Part shown: positions 7,439 to 15,300 of the stretch, piece after piece | How the letters are laid out: each line of letters opens with the position of its first letter | Numbering within the stretch: position 1 is the first letter of the stretch | DNA from: a virus | Reading direction: 5' to 3' (one strand) | Length of the DNA stretch: 21,002 nt | Virus record (IMG/VR): IMGVR_UViG_3300033571_015810 | Location: 1-21,002 of that record | Made by a program: the position numbers and the translations under genes | The notes under the pieces: generated by a model | What the model saw: only the letters and a program-made list of their open reading frames with translations | Databases searched by the model: none | Told to the model about the DNA's origin: nothing

Positions 7439-9552
7439 TACACAATAGCTCCAACATTAATGGAGGATGTTTGCACTCGCGGAAGACCCAGCCCTTGAAC
7501 AGTCGAATTAATACTTTGCTGTAAAAACGTGCTTTCGTCTGTTTCAGTGAATTTGCTCTCATCGTAAAGCGTGGCAAGCACGGTCAACATTCCTTCGTCT
7601 TCGTTGACAGCTATGACTCTAAATAATCTCACGCTGTCCGAATTTTCCTGTAACACCCATGGAGCACCAGTCACTGCTTCTACGCTCAATGGCGTCACAA
7701 ATGGAATGTTGCTAGTGTCGCCAGACAGCACGGGCAGAGGTTTGGTTTCTACCACCCCACTTGCATTCATCACGGAAAGTTCATAGACGGAAGACGAAGA
7801 AAAAGTGAAAGGGGAGTCAATGGTAACTCCAGAAACTGTAGATGCAATCACCCTCCCCCCATAGCGCTTCCCTCCCTTTGATGGATCTGCAATGCCAATA
7901 ATTTCGCCTGGCAAGACAAAATTTCCCTCGGCTCCCAGCTTGAAAGTTACCGTTTCAGTTTCAAGCTGATCAGTCAGTAAGAGCCACCTTCCTAATCTTT
8001 GCGCCTGCCCTTGCGAAGTTGTCCCAAAAGCTCTCACTTCCTTTTCGTGATAGCCGTAGCGCAATAATCCAGCTCTATCTTCTACATATTCAATTTTAGT
8101 TTTATAGCGATCTTTGGGGTCATTCCAGCTTACTAGCGCCACTGTTTTGCGAGCCTTTCGTGCAGTGCCTTCATACAAGAAAGGAGGTTCCGTCGTGCGA
8201 CCGTCGTCTTCTGTTTTCTGATAGACGTTGGCAGGGGAATAAACCTTCGTAATAGATTTTGGCTTGTCTTGAACGGCAACAATAACGCCTTCGCTGAAAT
8301 AAAGCATTCCACGGAAAGATGCAGCCAGTGCATTTAGCACTTCATAAGCCTCTCCACGGTCGTTGATATAACCATTAAAAGTCAGTCGTGGCTCCATGCC
8401 GCCTTTGCCGTCCGAAACCAGCTCATCACAGTATTGGGCGATGGCAAAAAGGCTATAGCGATCAAGATTTGCTTCGGCAATAAATTGGCCGCACCCATAG
8501 CGCGTATTTGTCATCAAATCGTAAAAAATCCAGGCAGGATTATCAGTCCAATCAGTCTTAAAAGTGCCGTTCCAAATGCCCGAATATGTGCGAGTGTATG
8601 GATCGTAATTAGTGGGAATTTTAACCTTAATACCAAGAAGCTCTACTGCAATTTTTGGCACAGCAGTAAAATTTTCGGCGCCAACTTTAAGGCCAAGAAG
8701 GGCCGTATTAGGGTAACGATAGGCTTGATCATAAATTCCAATAATGGCCCTCCATAAAAGATCATTTTGAAGCTTAACGCTATCTGAGTCCGCTGTTTCT
8801 CTTGATAATGTAATTAACCATGGGCCAGAGCCAGAAAGTTTATATTCATATTCGTAATCAAATGGACCAGAACTTTTACCTTCAATTGTTTGAAGTTCAT
8901 TAACAATTAATGATCCACCTTCGGGTCTAATTTGAATGCGAAATTGTACTGAAGTGCCCCTGCTGTTTCCCTTATCGTCGGTACTGGTAAGAGCCGCTAC
9001 TCCTACTCTTAAGCGAATTCGATTGAAGTCTGCAGATGTAGTCACGCGAGTTGTTGCGCCCGCCGCTTGCGTCAAACGAGTGCCCACTGCCTGTTCAACT
9101 CGTACATCGTCAAAACCTGGCATTGCAGACTGGTCTTGCGTGCCCACGCGATAGTCAACCACTAACGAATTAATGGATTGAGTTTGACGAGTGGTTTGAG
9201 GACTTGGATTGTCTACATATGTCGTGCGACTAAAGGACGTGCCAGGATTCGCCTTGCCAGTGGCTATTCCACCCTTACCTGTTGCAACTTCATTGCTAAA
9301 AGTAGTAATTTGTTCTATTTCAAAATTGTATTCACCTAGCGCATTTTTAATTGGCACATCATCTAAAAAGATTTTCTTAAGTGGATCTTCGGTGTCCAAA
9401 AAACCCTTAACTTCTCCTTCAGAAAGGATGGAGACAGTTGACGATTGAGCGCGGCTTTTTAGCGTGTCAGGGCTTTCTTTGCCGCCGCCGCCACCACCAG
9501 CGCCTTGGATGGCAACAGACCATCCACCTTCAGTCATCTCATAATGTTCCAT
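7438..9552 (-). CDS. Tail tip attachment / host specificity protein, lambda gpJ-like (short)
   Basis: A 704-aa homologue of lambda J, the trimeric protein that closes the tail tip and contacts the host. The N-terminus has the family hallmark: a glycine run (GAGGGGGGKESPDTLKSR) followed by STVSILSEGEVKGF. The middle contains a strongly J-like segment, LTFNGYINDRGEAYEVLNALAA with MLYFSEGVIVAVQDKP (about residues 390-435), and later LGRWLLLTDQLETETVTFKL and VLPGEIIGIADP. The protein ends soon after the DESKFTETDE segment, where lambda J (about 1130 aa) continues into FN3 and receptor-binding regions, so the C-terminal part is missing and is partly replaced by the next gene. The start overlaps the I-like gene's stop (TAATG); a later start before the glycine run is possible but not needed. 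Confidence 0.88.
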   Translation of the reverse strand: MEHYEMTEGGWSVAIQGAGGGGGGKESPDTLKSRAQSSTVSILSEGEVKGFLDTEDPLKKIFLDDVPIKNALGEYNFEIEQITTFSNEVATGKGGIATGKANPGTSFSRTTYVDNPSPQTTRQTQSINSLVVDYRVGTQDQSAMPGFDDVRVEQAVGTRLTQAAGATTRVTTSADFNRIRLRVGVAALTSTDDKGNSRGTSVQFRIQIRPEGGSLIVNELQTIEGKSSGPFDYEYEYKLSGSGPWLITLSRETADSDSVKLQNDLLWRAIIGIYDQAYRYPNTALLGLKVGAENFTAVPKIAVELLGIKVKIPTNYDPYTRTYSGIWNGTFKTDWTDNPAWIFYDLMTNTRYGCGQFIAEANLDRYSLFAIAQYCDELVSDGKGGMEPRLTFNGYINDRGEAYEVLNALAASFRGMLYFSEGVIVAVQDKPKSITKVYSPANVYQKTEDDGRTTEPPFLYEGTARKARKTVALVSWNDPKDRYKTKIEYVEDRAGLLRYGYHEKEVRAFGTTSQGQAQRLGRWLLLTDQLETETVTFKLGAEGNFVLPGEIIGIADPSKGGKRYGGRVIASTVSGVTIDSPFTFSSSSVYELSVMNASGVVETKPLPVLSGDTSNIPFVTPLSVEAVTGAPWVLQENSDSVRLFRVIAVNEDEGMLTVLATLYDESKFTETDESTFLQQSINSTVQGLGLPRVQTSSINVGAIV

Positions 9553-10172
9553 TACGCGGGCACCTGATAAGTGGTCACAGACGAAGAAACGAGGGCTGGG
9601 GACGTGGCCAAATAACGGCCATAAACCAATGGCACTGGAGTGCCTTGTACGCTAGTTTCTGCGGCCTGGTCAAACAGAAAGCTTTCCTCTCTTCCTCCAT
9701 CCTTTGGCGTGGGCGTTAGCAGCTCCGCAATGCCAGTAAATAGCAGCGTTGCGCCAAGCTTGAAAAGAATCATGCTTCCTGCCGCCGTGAAGGCAGGTAC
9801 TGCAGCGGCTGTACTAGTAGCCGCCAGTCCTCCCACGCCAGCAAAAGCCCCTGCACCAAAGCTCACAAAAGACAATGCAATGAGGCCAATGCCAAGTAAA
9901 ATCTTGCCAGTAGCGCCCCCTCCCATCACCATTGGAGCAATAATTAACCTTTTGCAAGGCATCACAGCATTCTCATAAGCCATTCCCTCAGGATCGTCGT
10001 CTACCAGCTTAAAAGCCACGTTTTTTTCATGAGCCTCACATAGATATTGCTTGAATCCTGCTAATTGATTAGACAATGCAGAAATGACATCACGAGGACT
10101 GTCTGCTACAAATTCGTAGTGACGACCAAATTTTTGGCCGAGATCCCCTAGTAGTTTTACTTGTATCAACAT
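9552..10172 (-). CDS. Tail assembly protein, lambda gpI-like
   Basis: A 206-aa homologue of lambda I when started at the ATG at 10172. The N-terminus reads MLIQVKLLGDLGQKFGRHYEF, the ubiquitin-like opening typical of this family. The middle is a glycine/alanine-rich hydrophobic stretch (GKILLGIGLIALSFVSFGAG and following, about residues 88-150) and the end has the conserved TSVQGTPVPLVYGR. The frame is open upstream to 10232, but that would overlap the K-like gene by 59 bases. The chosen start sits one base after the K stop (TGACATG) and is preceded by AAGGAA about 10 bases away. In lambda, I is needed for tail tip assembly but is not found in the mature virion; a similar accessory role is inferred. 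Confidence 0.85.
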   Translation of the reverse strand: MLIQVKLLGDLGQKFGRHYEFVADSPRDVISALSNQLAGFKQYLCEAHEKNVAFKLVDDDPEGMAYENAVMPCKRLIIAPMVMGGGATGKILLGIGLIALSFVSFGAGAFAGVGGLAATSTAAAVPAFTAAGSMILFKLGATLLFTGIAELLTPTPKDGGREESFLFDQAAETSVQGTPVPLVYGRYLATSPALVSSSVTTYQVPA

Positions 10173-10173
10173 G

Positions 10174-10905
10174 TCACAGTAGTTCCTTATGCCGCAGCAC
10201 CTTGTTGGTATGCTTTGCCCAATACCCACCATAAACGTTCTCTTCAGAAAAACGATCTAAAAGATGATGGTAAAAAATATTACGAGAGGGATTGACGAGA
10301 ACACCCGTGTGATTTGGAAAAGGAGACTGTAACTGCATTAAAAGCATGTCTCCTTTTCTTTCTGCGTCATCCACTTCCACAAAGCCTTGATCCTTTACAT
10401 TTTTTTCAAACATGCGCCATTCTGGACTGGTCCATTCAAACTCTGCGCCACGATCATAATCTGCAAGTTCAATATTAAACTCGCGCTTATAAAAATCTCT
10501 AAATAGCGAATAGCAATCATAAATGCCATACACCCATGGCCTCCCTAAGAACGGAGCGCTTCCAGAAGGATCGGCATACGACCATTCACTTGTTCCTAGG
10601 CAGAACATTACCCATGGCGTTTGCGAAACCTTGCAACTCTTTACGTCTTCAAAACTGAACTTTGATTGCTTGTCAATATGCGAATGAAATATTGCTTGGA
10701 TGCGCCCTTTCTTTTCAATTCGAGCATAGTCTTTTGCTGCAATAGCAAAAAACTGGGAGGGCGATGGATGAGTATTTTTACAAGGCCAATATTTGTTTGC
10801 AGCAATAATCCCGCAAACTTCCTGCCCTGGCAATGACATTGCATGTTCGCGCATTGCTGGCTTTAATGCCGCAAAGGGAAAAAACGGGCCAGAAGAGGTG
10901 GGCAT
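10174..10905 (-). CDS. Tail tip assembly peptidase, lambda gpK-like (JAMM + NlpC/P60)
   Basis: A 243-aa homologue of lambda K with two hydrolase domains. The N-terminal JAB/MPN domain has a complete metal-binding JAMM signature: Glu29 (GQEVCG) and H74-S-H76, seven residues, S84, two residues, D87. The C-terminal NlpC/P60 domain has the nucleophile Cys131 in YGIYDCYSLFRDFY, His199 in PNHTGVLV, and a HisHis at 213-214 where relatives have the third active residue. Family knowledge: such proteins help assemble the tail tip and may cut peptidoglycan peptides during DNA entry; the substrate here is inferred. Length is close to that of lambda K (about 200-240 aa). The start overlaps the L-like stop (TAATG). 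Confidence 0.88.
   Translation of the reverse strand: MPTSSGPFFPFAALKPAMREHAMSLPGQEVCGIIAANKYWPCKNTHPSPSQFFAIAAKDYARIEKKGRIQAIFHSHIDKQSKFSFEDVKSCKVSQTPWVMFCLGTSEWSYADPSGSAPFLGRPWVYGIYDCYSLFRDFYKREFNIELADYDRGAEFEWTSPEWRMFEKNVKDQGFVEVDDAERKGDMLLMQLQSPFPNHTGVLVNPSRNIFYHHLLDRFSEENVYGGYWAKHTNKVLRHKELL
10183..10188 (-). promoter_or_regulatory. Ribosome binding site of the gpI-like gene
   Basis: The minus strand reads AAGGAA here, 10 bases before the ATG at 10172. It decides between that start and an upstream in-frame ATG at 10232, which lies inside the K-like gene. Confidence 0.6.
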
Positions 10906-12023
10906 TATTTTTGTAGAGACGCGCCTGGAAAGCCTCCAAATGGCAAGGCTTGACGGGGAAACCTAAGTTTACAGCTAGAAGTTCGCTTGCCACAAACGTC
11001 TAGTTGCCAAACGGGGTCATCCTCTGGTAGTGCGGCTAATGCAGCATTGTAATTATTTACTGCCGTATCATAAGCGGCTTGTGCTGCAGACAATGCCGCC
11101 TCTGCACTGTTGTAAGCAGCAGTAGCGTTAGTACATCTTGTTGAACTAAAACCCCAGGTTTCAAGCTCGTACCTTCTTTGCCCATTGACGATAGTTCTCT
11201 GTTGTCCCGCCCTGACAGAACTTGTTAACGCAACGGGAGTTCCATTTCGGAATGCTCTATTGCCTTCTACAAAAGTGCCAAGAATAGTATCAAAAATAGA
11301 ACCAAGAAATGAAAAGGAATTACACGCCCGCTCTTTGTCTTCAAAAGCTTTATTGCGATTTCTTTTTGTAATTTCTAATTCAGCGTAACGCCTTTCTTTA
11401 ACAGAAAAAGTATTCATAAGATTGGTGGCAGCAGCGGATAATCCACTTGTGCTTAACATGACATCTCTGTCCGTAAACAATGGGGCGCCCGTATAACCAC
11501 ATTCACTACTTCTGTAGCGCCATAGACATAAATTTTGAGCAATAATACGACGAGGAATTTTTAGACCTTCTAAGTCCAAAATACTTGCAAGTTCCCAAGT
11601 AATAGTTAATGCATTTTCCTGGGATTTTCTTTCAATGTAATAAATATCAATTGGCAGTTCTTGAAGAGGATCGGCTCCTGGTTCTCCATCTAAATATTTA
11701 CCAAGAGTGCGGCGCCTGGTTACTTTGGCACCCACCATGTCTTCGTAATTTTTAATAAGCTCACTAAAAGTGCCCAGCACATTGGCCACCGTTAAAGACG
11801 GTTGCTCAATTTGCCCTGAAGTGCTTTTTTCGTAGCCAGTAGCAATAATGGGCAATGGCTCATAAATATTCCCTTTCCATTGAATTTTTGTGTCATCAGG
11901 CTTGAGTTGATTTGAAAAATAATAAACGTCGTTACTATCGCCAGTGATAGGCGAAAGGTCCACGTCAAATAATTCAACGATGGCATCGTGCCACCCCTGT
12001 TGCACATCAATTTCTAAGCTCAT
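10905..12023 (-). CDS. Minor tail protein, lambda gpL-like, with insertion in the Fe-S site
   Basis: A 372-aa homologue of lambda L (232 aa), the tail-tip protein that carries a [4Fe-4S] cluster. The N-terminal domain (about 1-160) includes SGQIEQPSLTVANVLG and PIDIYYIERK...WELASILDLEGLKIPRR, typical of the family. The four cluster cysteines are recognisable as C166 and C175 (LCLWRYRSSECGYTGAPLF) and C344 and C351 (DVCGKRTSSCKLRF), followed by the usual LPFGGFPGA ending. The pairs, normally a few tens of residues apart, are separated here by 168 residues containing charged and alanine-rich helical stretches (about 205-235 and 298-332) and two extra cysteines (C234, C297). The insertion accounts for the unusual length. 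The gene starts 5 bases after the M-like stop. Confidence 0.87.
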   Translation of the reverse strand: MSLEIDVQQGWHDAIVELFDVDLSPITGDSNDVYYFSNQLKPDDTKIQWKGNIYEPLPIIATGYEKSTSGQIEQPSLTVANVLGTFSELIKNYEDMVGAKVTRRRTLGKYLDGEPGADPLQELPIDIYYIERKSQENALTITWELASILDLEGLKIPRRIIAQNLCLWRYRSSECGYTGAPLFTDRDVMLSTSGLSAAATNLMNTFSVKERRYAELEITKRNRNKAFEDKERACNSFSFLGSIFDTILGTFVEGNRAFRNGTPVALTSSVRAGQQRTIVNGQRRYELETWGFSSTRCTNATAAYNSAEAALSAAQAAYDTAVNNYNAALAALPEDDPVWQLDVCGKRTSSCKLRFPRQALPFGGFPGASLQK

Positions 12024-12028
12024 GATGG

Positions 12029-12382
12029 TTATGAACGAGGGTCGTAAATTCGCTTCACTGCAAAGCTTAAAATATTGCTATTGGGTCCAACGACTCGCCA
12101 CTCCCACTCTGGGGGATCTAAACGATATTTGTATTTTTGGTCATCCATGAAAAACTGTGAATAAAAGAAATCACCCTGCAGTGAGCTTAGTTGAGAATCA
12201 AGAGCAATGGCAGTGGAATCAGTGATTGGTGCAGTTTCAATGGTATAACTGCGCATTTCATTGTTAATGCCATCGGGACTGACTTGCTCATAGCCATCTC
12301 CAAATTGCACTTTTTTAATGCGCGTTCCTTTGCGGGCCGTGAGGCCATATAGACAAGGAATGGCAAATGTTGGTTGTGTCAT
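12029..12382 (-). CDS. Minor tail protein, lambda gpM-like
   Basis: A 117-aa protein of the phage minor tail protein family that includes lambda M (about 109 aa). The diagnostic segment is KKVQFGDGYEQVSPDGINNE (residues 24-43), followed by a conserved aromatic strand region (GDFFYSQFFMDDQKYKYRLDPPEWEW) and a short C-terminal strand (NILSFAVKRIYDP). Family knowledge: M works with L at the junction between the tail tip and the tube's first rings. The start codon lies 3 bases after the tape measure stop, and the L-like gene follows after 5 bases, reproducing the lambda order H-M-L-K-I-J. Confidence 0.85.
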   Translation of the reverse strand: MTQPTFAIPCLYGLTARKGTRIKKVQFGDGYEQVSPDGINNEMRSYTIETAPITDSTAIALDSQLSSLQGDFFYSQFFMDDQKYKYRLDPPEWEWRVVGPNSNILSFAVKRIYDPRS

Positions 12383-12385
12383 AGT

Positions 12386-15300
12386 TTAACGCCTGCCACT
12401 GGAGAGGATTCCGCCAGGACGCAATTCACTGACCAGCACCTGTTTAACGGCGCCTTCAATTTTACGCCCCAGTTCGGAGCCATTGCTGTTGCCATTGCCT
12501 TGCATCTGCCCATTATTAATGTTAACAACAATATTACTGGTCACTTCTCCTCCCACGCCGCCAGCCACGCCTCCGAGGTCCACAGGGATGCTCTTGCCGT
12601 CGGGGAGGGGGACAATAGCCTCGTTGTAACGACCTTCGCCTACAAGGCCCATAGTAGGGCCCGTGACCATGCCTCCGTTGGCGAATGCTCGGAAGCCTCC
12701 AGTGGCAATGCCCCCATCGGCAAATTGCAGATTGGTGTTGAATGCTGCTCCCCATCCTGCTGCGCTGGTATCTATGGCGGAAGAAGTGCCTGCACTAAAA
12801 CCACTGCTAAGGCCTCCACCAATGCCTCCTGCAACAGCGCCCAGTCCAGGCAGGGCAGCGTTAAAGATAGACTGGAATCCTTTAAGTAATTGAGCCTTTA
12901 ACCACTCCGCAATCATTTGCGCCACCATGTCAGCAAAGGAATCGGCGATGCTTTGGAACAATCCAGCAAGAGCTTCTCGCACGGAAGATGTTCCAGTGAT
13001 GATTCCCTTAAAAGCTTCGCCAAAAGCATTGCCGATCGTAGAGGCAATGCTTTGAAGATCTTCCTTGGCCTTTTGAGCAGCGTTTACCTGCTCTTGTAAC
13101 AATGCTTGTTCTTCTACGGCAGCAGGACTAAGGAATGGATTTTCTTGGCGAATTTTTTCGCGCAATTCAAGGCCAGGATCAAGAGTTTGCGCAAGGGTTA
13201 GCTGGCCACGCAATCCTCGCAACATTTGCTCTCTCTTGACTTCATTATTCAAGGCAATTTGCTTTTCAATTACTCCTTTTAACAGAGCAATTTTGCCTTC
13301 CATTAATAAAAGCTCGTCTTTACTTATATCCCTTGTCAGTCCTAAAACCTGCAAATAAGCCTGTTGGTCTGGAGTCAATTCCCCAATGCCATCCTTCAAG
13401 TTAGCAAGCAGCATTTCTTGCTCAATAATTGATGAATTAGCGGTGTCAATGGCACTATTAAAGGGTCCTTCTAGTTCCTTTCTCGCGCCTTCCACGGCAA
13501 CATTATATTTATCTTGTGCAATGGCAAGGTTATTGGTATAAATAATTTGAAGATCGGCCAGTTTTAATTGCTTATCTTGAGCCGAAAGGTTATCTCTATT
13601 GGTAGCCATGGTGGCCAGGCGTAATTTCTCTGCCTCTTCTAACTTGGCAGTATCCAGTGCAAGCGCTGCTGAATCAATTTTATACCTTGTCTCTGAGATA
13701 ATATTTTGCTGCCTTCTCCTGTCGAGAGCAAGTTGCTCTTGCTCTGCTTGTTGCTGAATAAAGTCGAGCTTGCTTCTGTCGTATGTATCCAGTTTTGCTC
13801 CCTTGTCACTGCCAGTCCCCGTAACACTTGTTGTTGCAGTAACAGAAGCACGTTGTCTTTCTGCCTCGGTTTGATATTTATTTGGATTTAAATTAAGAAC
13901 TTCTTCCGCGTTCCTAATTTTTAACTCTAATTCTGTTATTTTTGCTTTGGTATTTTCTTGTGTAAAGCCACCAAGTATATTACTAAGGCCACCAACTGCT
14001 GTTTGACTTAAAGCCTGTCCACCTTTTGTTTGGGTGGCTTTTAATGTCGCTAACTGGCCGCGTAATCCTGCTACATACTCCTGCTGGGCTCGTTGATCAG
14101 CCTGAACCTTCTCTTTCGTGGCTCCAGTATATCTTCTTTCTGCCGTCTCAATAGGCCTAGGTCCAGCGGGACCTACAGGATTTTTTTCTCCACGCAATTT
14201 AGCAATCCTGGCTTCAGTTTCAGCAAGCTGCATTAAACCGCTAATTGCAATCGTTACTGCGATGGCAATAGTGCCAATTCCTGCAAGTCTTAATAAAGAT
14301 CCAAGCAAAGTGGTTACAGGTCCAACTGCTCCAGCCGCACCACGCTGAAGCAGTAGCATTTGCAACTGAGTACCTGCAATACTTGTACCAGCCCTAGTAG
14401 TTGCTACTCCCAGTGCGTTCATTGTCACGCTAAGCGCGACGATGCGGGCAATAGCTGCATTAATACTTGCAATCGCCCCCAGGAGGACTCTACCACCAAG
14501 CAAGGTAAAGGCAGTGTTGACTAACAGTACATTTGTATAAACTTTTAACAAGAAACCGACAATTGGATTGCCAGCAAGTGTTGTTAAAAATTTTGCGACA
14601 TTAAGCAAGAGGCCGCCAAAAAGTTGGAACGATGGGATTAAAGCTTGAATATTTGTAACTATGCCTTCAAAGGCAGGCTTGAGTTCGTTTAATTGCTTGG
14701 CGAGAGCACTGCCGCCTGTTGTTTGTGCGGCCTGTCCAGTAAAGAAGGCATTGAATCCATCCGTCACCTGCTTAATGCCGCTGGTCAATGGCATCACGAC
14801 AGCATTCAAGAAGCCAACGGCAGCAGGCTCAAATGCTTCGTACAGGGACAGCAGGGAATTTTGCATTCTGTTTATTACGCCCTGGAAGGTACGCGCTGCC
14901 CCCTCTGCACCTGGGCCAAATTCTTGATTCATTACAATGCCAACATTTGTCAGCAATTGCTTCATCGCTTGTCCCTTATAGGCTCCATCCTCTAGGGCTT
15001 CAGAGAATTTCTGAATTGCGTCAGGTCCTTTAAAGCCTGCCGCTTCCGCAAAAATGCCAAGGGCACCTGGGAGAACGTCTCCCAACTGTCCCTTCAGTTC
15101 TTCGGACATTACCTGTCCTTTGCTCGCCATTTGAGCAAATGCATAATTAACGCGATCAACTTTATCGGCACTCATGCCAAAAGTTGCTGCAGCCTTACTG
15201 ATGCCCGTGAAAATATCGCGCACTTCGTCGCCACCAAAACCAGCCGATTGCATTGATGCATACAGCTTCGTGAAGCCATCCCGTGCCGACTGAAGAGGAA

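Noticed and set aside
7436-7440. A frameshift error splitting one J gene into two.
   Set aside because: The junction is a clean TAATG stop-start at a domain border, like the other junctions in this operon, so a real two-gene arrangement is more likely. Raw reads could still overturn this.
10173-10232. An upstream start for the gpI-like protein adding 20 residues.
   Set aside because: It would overlap the K-like gene by 59 bases. The extra residues (Cys/Arg-rich) do not fit the family, and the ATG at 10172 has its own ribosome site.
12374-12889. A 171-codon plus-strand open frame opposite the tape measure C-terminus.
   Set aside because: The minus-strand frame encodes the conserved GGMVTGPTMGLVGEG motif; the plus-strand product is a His/Ala/Ser-rich shadow.
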